Shown here: one piece after another, positions 7,301-13,729 of the stretch
Layout of the letters: the number at the start of each line of letters is the position of its first letter
How positions within the stretch are numbered: position 1 is the first letter of the stretch
Assembly: GCA_031552535.1 (NCBI GenBank)
Contig: JAVBMJ010000023.1
Span: 1 to 14,936, forward strand
Length of the DNA stretch: 14,936 nt
From: JAVBMJ01 sp031552535
GTDB taxonomy: Bacteria > Bacteroidota > Bacteroidia > Bacteroidales > Rikenellaceae
Direction: 5' to 3'
The notes under the pieces: generated by a model
Seen by the model: only the letters and a program-made list of their open reading frames with translations
The model's database searches: none
Told to the model about the DNA's origin: nothing
Translations under genes and position numbers: made by a program

Positions 7301-8958
7301 CCCCTCGCCCGCAGCCCGCACCGCAGCACCGATACCGAGTCGCGCCGGTTGATACCCAGCCGGGCAAGATCGGCCCTGTCGAGTTGCAGGTCGAAATCGT
7401 ATACCGGAACCGGACCGTTCAGGTCCAGGCGGCCACGGAACCCGAACGAGAGGTTGGGATCGGCCGATGAAGCGGTCCCTGTGAACTCCATATTGCCGAT
7501 GGTTCCGTTAAAATGGGTGTTGCGGTAGGTATATCCACCGTACTCCAGTTGCAATAAAGTGGCGTCGGTGGTAACGGCAAAATCACGATTGCCGAAATAA
7601 CCGGCCATGTTGCCACGCGCCGATATTTTCCCAAGGCTTTTATCGTCAAGCAAGGCGCCGAGGTCGATCCCGTTTATGGCAATATTCCCCGACACGGCCT
7701 TGCGCCCGCCATGGCCGGGGCGTATGGCTATATTGGCAGTAACGCCGCCGTGGTCGGACCTCAGAACGGTATTAGCCACAAAATCAGCGGGGGTGCCGAT
7801 AAATTTACCTTCCAGCGATATAGTCCCGGCACTCCTGAGACGGTCGCTCAGATTGAGTTCCCTACCCGTGAAGGCTCCGGCTATCATGTCGGCATCGACG
7901 CCCGCAGTGCGCAATTCTCGGATATCGATTTCCATACGGGTATTCCAGAAATCGGGCAGCCCCGACATGTCGAAATAAAGCGATGCGTAAGTCTTTTCGC
8001 CTGCGCTCACATGAAAAATATCGCCTGACATTGATGCCAACGGCCCCTCGACCACAGCATCCAGATCACGGAGCACAACCCCGTTGCCTCGTAGCGACGG
8101 GGCGAAATAGCTTATCGTAGCAAATGAGACCGTCGATTGGCGTATATCGGAACTTATGACTACCCTATCGAGAAATTCCCCGTAACTTTCCCACGACTCC
8201 CCCAATAGCCTGAGGTAGTTCATCCTCAGGTGCGACTCTCCGGCATCGATGGAGAGACCGTCGAAAGTCAGGCCGCGGCCCGTAACGGCAAAAAGGCCGG
8301 AAGAAAGGCTGTCGAGAATAAATCCCCCCTTGTCGTGGCACCTGAGTCTCTTGACAGGAGCCGATATGGAATCGCCCGAGATGACAAAACGACCCAGCAG
8401 CACATCGATCCCCCGCAGACCGATATCGCCGTAATTCATACCCCACTCGCGTACCGGCGGGTCGAACTTGCGGAGCCCGAACGAGAGGTTGCGCCCTTCG
8501 ACGGAGGCGATCTCCAGCCGGAACGAACCATCCCCGGTTTTCGTGGTGTCGCCCCTCAACGGATCGAGGACCGACCGGAGGTTCATCACGCCATTACTGT
8601 CGCGGCGCAGGAAAAACTTACCTTCGTCGAGCTCCACCTTGCCAAGCCGCAATCCTCCACCGAAGATGCCCGGGTCGTTGACCATGGCCGACACCCTTCC
8701 CGCATAGAGCAACGTATCGCCCGAATGGTCACCCACATACAGCCTGTCGATCACCACACGATTGAAAAGTTTCCAGTCGATATTGCCTATCGACACCTCG
8801 GTGCCGAGTTTGGCGCTTGCCCAGGCCGCCGCTTTACGGGCTGCGAAATTCTGGACGCCAGGGATCGAAAAAAGCACTATCAGGCACAAAGGAACCACTA
8901 TCAGCATCAAAACGAATGCCGATAGCGCCGTTGAGAATATTTTTATAATTTTGCCCAA
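4336..8958 (-). CDS. tamB: TamB-family outer-membrane biogenesis protein
   Basis: A 1540-residue protein, larger than E. coli TamB (about 1260) and ordinary for Bacteroidetes. An N-terminal membrane helix (about residues 8-30, FVLMLIVVPLCLIVLF) anchors it in the inner membrane. It is followed by SIGNIDWKLFNRVVIDRLYVGD, typical of the family start, then a very long beta-rich periplasmic region. The C-terminal DUF490/TamB domain is clear: GTFSINLDPRNDVFTMYGDYG, ITEGSYLFTL, IEPGSRIRWDGDP (coded near 5165-5205) and FDIDFSMGLAGNRLQLDVEGNYDFEN. TamB works with a TamA/BAM-type partner in outer-membrane protein insertion or lipid transfer; no such partner is in the window. I chose the TTG at 8958: no in-frame ATG lies ahead of the membrane helix in the tsaD-tamB gap, a -7 box sits 23 bases upstream, and longer in-frame starts run antisense into tsaD. 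The exact start is uncertain. Confidence 0.88.
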   Translation of the reverse strand: MGKIIKIFSTALSAFVLMLIVVPLCLIVLFSIPGVQNFAARKAAAWASAKLGTEVSIGNIDWKLFNRVVIDRLYVGDHSGDTLLYAGRVSAMVNDPGIFGGGLRLGKVELDEGKFFLRRDSNGVMNLRSVLDPLRGDTTKTGDGSFRLEIASVEGRNLSFGLRKFDPPVREWGMNYGDIGLRGIDVLLGRFVISGDSISAPVKRLRCHDKGGFILDSLSSGLFAVTGRGLTFDGLSIDAGESHLRMNYLRLLGESWESYGEFLDRVVISSDIRQSTVSFATISYFAPSLRGNGVVLRDLDAVVEGPLASMSGDIFHVSAGEKTYASLYFDMSGLPDFWNTRMEIDIRELRTAGVDADMIAGAFTGRELNLSDRLRSAGTISLEGKFIGTPADFVANTVLRSDHGGVTANIAIRPGHGGRKAVSGNIAINGIDLGALLDDKSLGKISARGNMAGYFGNRDFAVTTDATLLQLEYGGYTYRNTHFNGTIGNMEFTGTASSADPNLSFGFRGRLDLNGPVPVYDFDLQLDRADLARLGINRRDSVSVLRCGLRARGSGHTLDDLNGMVLIDSLLYVNGVDSVRTGLISLTGKNNAESKSLVMRSSFADAEFRSRMSYSEMFDYLKRTVASYLPALKGSLPGSAASGANVTTAAAPATNIGVKNQVGYFDIDNFSMLKVDVKEANNVAGIFLPGLQIAKGTALTFTLNPRAEKFTLRLVSDYIQRGNELLIANVRVDSENRGDSVRLYVAAEDIYSGAFRTPGLTLHMGMKQNAVNASFGFNNTENNTGARIGLSALFGNDPSNGAPQVTLRITSSSMLMADGRMWRIRSRDIVCDTSKVSVDNFRLVGSGQELVVNGTASRGRNDTLHVTLSNFDLSPLTQFTARHGYSVEGVTNGYADVVSALGGMILYSNINFDSVKVSGVGIPPLRFESRWDAPGERARFLLTRRPASDTVAVGYFRPGKGLYRVDTDFKGLDLSLLDPLLSGVVFATEGSADAKLTVVGGRGARPSINGAINIAELATSVDFTKVRYTSSPATMTVTDNVFSLRGARLSDAQGNRADMDLVLDIRNFGNIVYDVNVRPRDILALNTTIADNDIFYGKVYASGTFSVKGNKRGVAMNINATTSDDSRFFMPMRNKSDIAEADFIKFESASAAVNVIDDLALKRIMFSRRGKKVTDSAKSDLDITMLFNVRPNTEVQLVIDPKVGDIIKARGNGTFSINLDPRNDVFTMYGDYGITEGSYLFTLQNIINKRFIIEPGSRIRWDGDPANAILDISALYKVKASLAPLMQGTVDSKYKGSAQVDCIINMSDRLSRPTVAFDVQLPSVDAETQALVSNILNTQEMKTTQFFWLLAVNSFFIDNNAGSQNIGTMGSAVTGLEFLSNQLSNWISSDKYNIGIRYRPKSDFTSEEFDIDFSMGLAGNRLQLDVEGNYDFENNSAAVVNPNANNLTGDFYLTWLIDRAGNLKAKGFSRTIDSFDENQGLQENGIGIYYKEDFNNFKDIIRNLRERFGRKKERKQNQQTVTHPIDSTGSSKRAVAPEGR

Positions 8959-8980
8959 CAGAATCCCCGCGAATAATTTA

Positions 8981-8988
8981 CAAATGTA
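8981..8988 (-). promoter_or_regulatory. Bacteroidetes -7 box for tamB
   Basis: The minus strand reads TACATTTG, an exact fit to the TANNTTTG consensus. It ends 22 bases before the TTG chosen as the tamB start, giving a very short leader. I see no convincing TTTG -33 element at the usual distance, so strength is unknown. It argues against starts for tamB lying further upstream. Confidence 0.55.
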
Positions 8989-9031
8989 CGAATTTTCCCG
9001 CAATAATAGTGCTTCACCGTCGGGAAGCGAA

Positions 9032-9043
9032 GGGGTGTACCCC
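9032..9043 (+). other. Small GC hairpin in the tsaD leader
   Basis: GGGGTGTACCCC is a perfect five-pair dyad with a two-base centre, ending eight bases before the tsaD ATG. It could mask the start region or act as an operator. No clear -7 box for tsaD is visible in the 93-bp gap. Confidence 0.3.
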
Positions 9044-9051
9044 GAAATATT

Positions 9052-10080
9052 ATGGACAACAAAACGATACTTGCGATAGAGTCTTCGTGCGACGACACAT
9101 CGGCTGCCGTCATACGTGGCACGATGCTGCTTTCCAATGTAATAGCAGGTCAGGCCGTGCATGTGCAGTACGGCGGAGTGATACCGGAGCTTGCGTCGAG
9201 GGCACACCAGCAGAATATAATCCCGGTGGTGGATGCCGCTCTCAAGAATGCCGGATGCACCGTAAGCGACCTCGACGCCATAGCCTTCACGCGCGGGCCC
9301 GGCCTGATGGGATCGTTGCTGGTGGGGGTGTCGTTCGCCAAGGGACTCTCGATTTCGCACGGCATACCGATGTACGAGGTGAATCACCTCCAGGGTCATA
9401 TATTATCCCATTTCATAGACGTCCCCGAGCGGGAGACTCCTCATCCGTCGTTTCCGTTCCTGTGCCTGCTGGTGTCGGGAGGGCATACGCAGATAGTGCT
9501 CGTACGGGGCCCGCTCGACATGGAGATCATAGGCTCGACGATTGACGACGCCGCGGGCGAGGCGTTCGACAAATGCGCCAAAGTTATGGGGCTGCCATAT
9601 CCCGGAGGTCCGGTGATAGACCGGCTGGCCAGGGAAGGCGATCCGCAGCGGTTCCGTTTTGCGCGACCGGCGGTCGGTGGGTACGATTACAGCTTCAGCG
9701 GGCTGAAAACCTCGTTCCTCTATTTCCTGCGGGACCAAATGGCCGTCGATCCGGGATTTATAGAGGCGAATAAGGCCGACCTGTGCGCGTCGCTGCAACA
9801 CACCATCGTAGACATATTGCTAAGGAAACTTATATTGGCATCCAAAAAGCTAAACATAAAACAGATAGCTATTGCGGGGGGGGTCTCGGCAAACTCGGGA
9901 TTACGCGACGGGATCGTGCGTGAAGGCGCTAAAAGAGGCTGGACGACCTATCTTCCCGAGTTCCGGTTCACCACCGACAATGCGGCCATGATAGCCATAG
10001 CGGGGTATTACCGTTACCTGGCCGGGGACGCCCCCTCATCGCTCGACGTGGCCCCGGCGGCCAGGCTCGGAGAGTTGTAA
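9052..10080 (+). CDS. tsaD: tRNA threonylcarbamoyladenosine synthesis protein TsaD
   Basis: TsaD (Kae1/YgjD family, ASKHA fold) transfers the threonylcarbamoyl group to A37 of ANN-decoding tRNAs, acting in the cytosol with TsaB and TsaE. The 342 residues are standard length. Seen are AIESSCDDTSAA (8-19), the metal histidines in NHLQGHI (H112, H116), VSGGHT (141-146), DDAAGEAFDK (165-174), PGGPVID, YSFSGLKT, GGVSANSGLR (276-285) and the metal aspartate in TDNAAMIA (D309). E. coli has HMEGH where this protein has HLQGH, common in other phyla. The ATG at 9052 gives the usual MDNKTILAIESSCDDT start. The gene diverges from tamB and is followed after 107 bases by the DUF554 gene on the same strand. 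Confidence 0.97.
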   Translation: MDNKTILAIESSCDDTSAAVIRGTMLLSNVIAGQAVHVQYGGVIPELASRAHQQNIIPVVDAALKNAGCTVSDLDAIAFTRGPGLMGSLLVGVSFAKGLSISHGIPMYEVNHLQGHILSHFIDVPERETPHPSFPFLCLLVSGGHTQIVLVRGPLDMEIIGSTIDDAAGEAFDKCAKVMGLPYPGGPVIDRLAREGDPQRFRFARPAVGGYDYSFSGLKTSFLYFLRDQMAVDPGFIEANKADLCASLQHTIVDILLRKLILASKKLNIKQIAIAGGVSANSGLRDGIVREGAKRGWTTYLPEFRFTTDNAAMIAIAGYYRYLAGDAPSSLDVAPAARLGEL

Positions 10081-10187
10081 CGGGCAGGACCGGTAGCACG
10101 GAGTAATGTGGCGCCCCCGGCGGCAGTGGCAGGCGGGGGAGCAGTTTGGAGGCGATACACAACAGACACTTTTAACGGCTTGCGACT
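10081..10187 (+). other. Spacer between tsaD and the DUF554 gene with a GC hairpin
   Basis: CCCCCG (10114-10119) pairs with CGGGGG (10134-10139) across a 14-base loop. No T-run follows, so I do not call it a terminator. No -7 box is evident before the DUF554 gene. Read-through from tsaD is possible. Confidence 0.3.
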
Positions 10188-10880
10188 ATGACCGGAACGC
10201 TTGTAAACATCACTGCTATTGTTTTGGGTAGTATTTTAGGACTGGCGGTACGCTCCCGCCTGAGCGAGGAGTTGATCGCTGTTATTTTTCAGGGGATCGG
10301 TCTGGTGACGGTAGCCATCGGAGTTTTGATGGTCATGGAGTCGGAGCACATTATAGTCATGGCTATGAGCATGGCCCTGGGTGCGGTCACAGGCCATCTG
10401 GCAGGATTGGAAAGGCGTTTGGAGGGCCTGTCGGGACGTTTGCGCAGTTTGGTGCGCCGCATCGCGCCGCGTTTTGCCAGCGACGGTTTTACAGAAGGGT
10501 TCGTCACCTCGTCGATACTGTTCAGCGTCGGGTCGATGTCGATACTGGGATCGATAGAGGAGGGGCTCGGAGGAGAACCGCGCATATTGCTGGCCAAATC
10601 ACTGATGGACGGCACCTGTTCGATAGTCCTGGCCTCTTCGTTGGGGGCGGGGGTCGTTTTTTCCGCCCTGTCGGTGCTTGCGTTCCAGGGGTCGATCACA
10701 TTGCTGGCCTGGTGCGCCGCATCGGTGGTGCCGGCGGCCGTAATCGCCGAGATGAGCGGTGTCGGAGGAGTCTTATTGATGGGGTTAGGGTTGAATTTAT
10801 TGAAAATAACCAAGATAAGTGTAATCAATATGCTGCCTGCACTTATTTTTGCTGCAGCGATAACATATATATTCTATTGA
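10188..10880 (+). CDS. DUF554 family integral membrane protein
   Basis: A 230-residue membrane protein of the DUF554 (YdfK/YqgA-like) family, predicted to be a transporter but with no proven substrate. It has six or seven hydrophobic segments. Family signatures are GTLVNITAIVLGSILGL (3-19), GALTG-like LGAVTGHLAGLE (64-75), SSILFSVGSMSILGSIEEGL (108-127), AKSLMDGTCSIVLASSLGAGV (136-156, key residues KS.DG and LGAGV) and GVGGVLLMGLGLNLLKI (191-207) followed by NMLPALI. A basic loop (about 75-95, rich in Arg) separates the two halves. The gene stop is one base before the sdaA start, so the two are almost surely co-translated. That pairing hints at a role in serine or pyruvate/ammonia handling, which is inference only. 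Confidence 0.85.
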   Translation: MTGTLVNITAIVLGSILGLAVRSRLSEELIAVIFQGIGLVTVAIGVLMVMESEHIIVMAMSMALGAVTGHLAGLERRLEGLSGRLRSLVRRIAPRFASDGFTEGFVTSSILFSVGSMSILGSIEEGLGGEPRILLAKSLMDGTCSIVLASSLGAGVVFSALSVLAFQGSITLLAWCAASVVPAAVIAEMSGVGGVLLMGLGLNLLKITKISVINMLPALIFAAAITYIFY

Positions 10881-10881
10881 C

Positions 10882-12135
10882 ATGGGAGGAATGCGATCCA
10901 TACGCGGGATCTATAAGATCGGCAACGGACCTTCGAGCAGCCACACGATGGGGCCTAAGAGGGCGGCAGAGAAATTTTATGAGCGTAACCCCGGAGCGGC
11001 GGCGTTCAGGGTGACCCTTTACGGCAGTCTTGCCGCTACGGGGCGCGGCCACATGACCGACAAGGCTATTGCCGGGGTGCTCCAGGCACGCGGACCGGTG
11101 GAGATCGTGTGGCGCCCGGAGGTGGTGCCCGACTTCCATACCAACGGCATGCTGTTCGAGGCGCTGGACCAGTCGGGCCGGGAGGAAGACCGGTGGACGG
11201 TTTACAGTATCGGCGGCGGGTCGCTCAGCGAAGGCCCCGAAGATGTGCAGATGGAGCAGGAGATATACCCCATCTCGTCGATAGAGGAGATACTGAACTG
11301 GTGTGAACATACGGGATGCTCATTCTGGGAATACGTGGAGCAGTGCGAGGGGAAGGAGATATGGGACTATCTGGCCGAGGTGTGGCGCGTGATGCAGGCG
11401 TCGATACTGCGCGGTCTCGAAAATGAAGGCGTCCTGCCGGGAGGACTGGGCCTGCGTCGCAAGGCTTCGGACTATCTGATCCGTGCCAAAGGCTACTCGG
11501 GCACAACCCGCAGCCGCGGATTCCTCTATGCCTACGCGCTGGCTGTGTCGGAGGAGAACGCCGCAGGCGGCGAGATCGTCACAGCGCCGACATGCGGGTC
11601 GAGCGGTATTCTGCCGTCGGTGCTTTATTATCTGCGCGAGTCGCGCGAATTCCGTGAAAGCCGGATACTCAGGGCTATAGGAACCGCCGGGCTCTTCGGC
11701 AACGTGGTGCGTACCAACGCCTCGATCTCGGGTGCCGAGGTGGGATGCCAGGGCGAGGTGGGCGTTGCATGCGCTATGGCGGCAGCAGCGGCTTCGCAAC
11801 TCTTCGGGGGTTCACCGGCACAGATAGAGTATGCGGCGGAGATGGGTCTTGAGCACCACCTGGGCCTGACGTGCGATCCGGTGTGCGGGCTGGTGCAGAT
11901 CCCGTGCATCGAGCGCAATGCGTTTGCCGCGGCACGGGCTCTCGATTCGAACGCTTACGCCGCCTTCTCCGACGGCAAGCACCGCGTCAGTTTCGACAAA
12001 GTGGTAGAGGTGATGCGGCACACGGGACGCGACCTGCCAAGCCTCTACAAAGAGACGGCCGAGGGAGGGCTTGCCAAATTCATGGACCAGCCCGACCGCG
12101 ACCCGGCATTGGGACGAATGCCAAAACCATTTTAA
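10882..12135 (+). CDS. sdaA: L-serine ammonia-lyase (iron-sulfur, single chain)
   Basis: Cytosolic L-serine dehydratase that turns serine into pyruvate and ammonia using a [4Fe-4S] cluster. The 417 residues carry the beta domain at the N-terminus (IGNGPSSSHTMGPKRAAE, 13-30; GSLAATGRGHMTDKA) and the alpha domain from about residue 160. The alpha domain shows TAPTCGSSGILPSVL (234-248), GAEVGCQGEVGVACAMAAA (284-302) and GLTCDPVCGLVQIPC (328-342). Cluster ligands are very likely C289, C331 and C342; their spacing of 42 and 11 equals that of the Legionella enzyme ligands as I recall them. The N-terminus is the type seen in Bacteroides enzymes. A start at M4 is also possible. Translation is coupled to the DUF554 gene. 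The C-terminus ends GRMPKPF without a cysteine, unlike the Legionella enzyme whose terminal cysteine enters the active site. Confidence 0.95.
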   Translation: MGGMRSIRGIYKIGNGPSSSHTMGPKRAAEKFYERNPGAAAFRVTLYGSLAATGRGHMTDKAIAGVLQARGPVEIVWRPEVVPDFHTNGMLFEALDQSGREEDRWTVYSIGGGSLSEGPEDVQMEQEIYPISSIEEILNWCEHTGCSFWEYVEQCEGKEIWDYLAEVWRVMQASILRGLENEGVLPGGLGLRRKASDYLIRAKGYSGTTRSRGFLYAYALAVSEENAAGGEIVTAPTCGSSGILPSVLYYLRESREFRESRILRAIGTAGLFGNVVRTNASISGAEVGCQGEVGVACAMAAAAASQLFGGSPAQIEYAAEMGLEHHLGLTCDPVCGLVQIPCIERNAFAAARALDSNAYAAFSDGKHRVSFDKVVEVMRHTGRDLPSLYKETAEGGLAKFMDQPDRDPALGRMPKPF

Positions 12136-12149
12136 GAAACCTCTTTAGG

Positions 12150-12165
12150 AACTGTTTAAACAGTT
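12150..12165. promoter_or_regulatory. Perfect 16-bp palindrome after sdaA, possible operator
   Basis: AACTGTTTAAACAGTT is a perfect dyad 14 bases past the sdaA stop. It overlaps the likely -33 region of the next gene's promoter. Its half, AACTGTTTAAA, occurs twice more in the leader (12200-12210 plus, 12346-12356 minus). It may be a regulator binding site or a weak sdaA terminator; AGTTTCTAAATAAAA follows it. Confidence 0.45.
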
Positions 12166-12192
12166 AGTTTCTAAATAAAAACGTTATATTTG
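12164..12192 (+). promoter_or_regulatory. Bacteroidetes-type promoter for the gene at 12378
   Basis: TATATTTG at 12185-12192 fits TANNTTTG exactly. TTAG at 12164-12167, 17 bases upstream, is a three-of-four match to the TTTG -33 element. Transcription would begin near 12197-12200, giving a leader of about 180 bases. Confidence 0.6.
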
Positions 12193-12196
12193 TTTC

Positions 12197-12359
12197 AGAA
12201 ACTGTTTAAAAATATTACCGAAGTTATTTTACATCTGTTTGTCGATGATTTTTTGTGGAGGAATGAGGCGAATAGCGGCTCCTATTTAACGAATTCCACC
12301 GCGAAAAAGCGCGGCAAACAGCAGGAAAAGAACAAGATTAATATTTTTAAACAGTTTCT
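12197..12359 (+). repeat. Perfect 21-bp inverted repeat enclosing the 5' leader
   Basis: The left arm (12197-12217, starting AGAAACTGTTTAAAA) is exactly complementary to the right arm (12339-12359, ending TTTTAAACAGTTTCT), with 121 bases between. The space holds a 5-bp hairpin CCGCG-AAAAAG-CGCGG (12299-12314) and a GTGGA/TCCAC pair (12255-12259 with 12295-12299). The left arm begins at the predicted transcription start and the right arm ends 18 bases before the ATG at 12378. It may be a folding leader RNA that controls translation, or a small repeat element that brought the structure. An open frame through it has a TTG start and only reflects the repeat. Confidence 0.75.
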
Positions 12360-12377
12360 CAGACAAAACCCCTGCCC

Positions 12378-13631
12378 ATGAAAACAAATAGCTATCTGTC
12401 CGGTATCATCCTGTTGTGCGTACTCCTCGCCGCAAGTGCGGCCCAGGCGCAGGATAAGGTGCATCTCAAAGAGCATCACTCATTTAAGGACGGACGCACC
12501 ATCATTTACGAAGGTGTGACCGGCGAAGGATTCCGCCTGCGGGAAGTAGGTAAGAAGAGGCTGAAAGTGGAGCTCCCCGACTCGACCGTAGTGGAGTTGG
12601 AGCGCAGCGCGGTGAGCGAATCCCAGGAAGCCCTGATTGCGGCACGAAATTGCCACCTGAGTTCCTCGGTTTATGGCGCGTCCAATCCAGACACAGAATC
12701 CGGCAAAGAGAACTACATCCACGACATTAAGGCCGGAAGTATTCTCCATGTCGAACATATCGGGAGGTACACGTTTTCGGTGAGAAGCGACCGCGACAGC
12801 ACCGGGTACGTGGATGAGGAGTGCCTGTTGCCGCAGATGTACAATATGGTATCGAGTTACCGCCGAAAGGTCTTTCTCGACAAAAATATCAAGGATGTCG
12901 ACAACGCGACCCATAAGCGCAACACATCGGGCGACGATGTGCTGGAATCGGCCTCAATGGTAAGACCTGGCGGAAGAATGATACCGCTGGAGGTATCGGG
13001 AGAATACATGAAGTTGCGCGATGCCGCCGGGAACGAGGGCTGGACCAGGTCGGCCGAGGTTATGCCCGAGAAGTTTCTCCCCGGCGGAGTGTACAAGATG
13101 ATGTGGAACCTTTGCAACTGGAGCGGCAGGAATTTGTTCACGGAGATACTGGTCATACTCATCTATATCGCAGGGCTGATGCTTTGGGTGATGGTTCCGG
13201 CGTATGCTGTCTACTGGCTCGTGGTACGCATAAAATTTATACCCAACTGGATCTGCAAGTGGCTGATCGTAGGCGTGACGCTGATATATTTCTTATTCGG
13301 CGGCATTAGAATGCTCTCGATGCCCCCGATGGACCACAACACTTACTGGAGCGTAATCGTAGGGTTTTATATTCTGGGGCTGGGAATCACCGCCTGGACG
13401 ATATTCTGCCGCAAGGTTACCAACGAGCGTTGTCCGTACTGGAAATGCCACGCAGTAGGAGATTACACCGTCGTCGACTCAAAGACTTCGGAATACGACG
13501 AGATCACGACCACTACCACCACCCATTCCGACGGGCATAAAACCAAAAAGCAAAGCACAAGGAGGGTGTCGGTTACAACCTACTTAAAGGAGTGCAACCG
13601 GTGTGCTACTACGTGGACTGCCTCGGAATAA
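12378..13631 (+). CDS. Envelope protein: SH3-like periplasmic part, 3 TM, zinc-ribbon-like tail
   Basis: I do not recognise this 417-residue protein as a named family. It begins with a clear signal peptide (1-25, ending AASAAQAQ). Residues about 90-153 resemble a bacterial SH3 domain (GSILHVEHIGRYTFSV, then GYVDEECL). A second SH3-like unit may cover about 165-232 (GRMIPLEVSGEYMKLRD, GNEGWTRSAEVMPE). Three membrane helices follow (about 254-284, 293-312, 323-344). If the signal peptide is cleaved, the tail faces the cytosol. The tail has C352-P-Y-W-K-C357 and C406-N-R-C409, a likely zinc-ribbon, with an inserted Thr-rich and His/Lys-rich loop (376-398). It has its own predicted promoter and a structured leader. 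A role in sensing or protein-protein contact across the inner membrane is inference. Confidence 0.85.
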   Translation: MKTNSYLSGIILLCVLLAASAAQAQDKVHLKEHHSFKDGRTIIYEGVTGEGFRLREVGKKRLKVELPDSTVVELERSAVSESQEALIAARNCHLSSSVYGASNPDTESGKENYIHDIKAGSILHVEHIGRYTFSVRSDRDSTGYVDEECLLPQMYNMVSSYRRKVFLDKNIKDVDNATHKRNTSGDDVLESASMVRPGGRMIPLEVSGEYMKLRDAAGNEGWTRSAEVMPEKFLPGGVYKMMWNLCNWSGRNLFTEILVILIYIAGLMLWVMVPAYAVYWLVVRIKFIPNWICKWLIVGVTLIYFLFGGIRMLSMPPMDHNTYWSVIVGFYILGLGITAWTIFCRKVTNERCPYWKCHAVGDYTVVDSKTSEYDEITTTTTTHSDGHKTKKQSTRRVSVTTYLKECNRCATTWTASE

Positions 13632-13729
13632 ATGCCGGACAAGCCTGCAGCAGGGGTGTACAGGATTGCTTACGGCCTGCCCTGCCAGATCCGAAAGGGG
13701 GCTGTGTCGCACATAAAATAGAAAAAGCC
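13632..13729 (+). other. Spacer before the esterase gene
   Basis: A 98-base gap with GC-rich short repeats (GCCTGC/GCAGG type near 13641-13688) and an A-rich stretch just before the esterase ATG. I see no clear promoter or terminator, so the esterase may be read from the upstream gene's transcript. Confidence 0.3.

Noticed and set aside
8959..9399. N-terminal extension of tamB running into tsaD
   Set aside because: The added residues are antisense to tsaD, lie upstream of the -7 box at 8981-8988, and precede rather than follow the expected membrane anchor.
12190..12381. A 63-codon open frame through the leader of the gene at 12378
   Set aside because: It needs a TTG start placed in the -7 box, spans both arms of the inverted repeat, and looks like a by-product of the A/T-rich repeat.
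13592..13729. 46-residue extension of the esterase
   Set aside because: It would overlap the preceding gene and bury the signal peptide that starts at the ATG at 13730.
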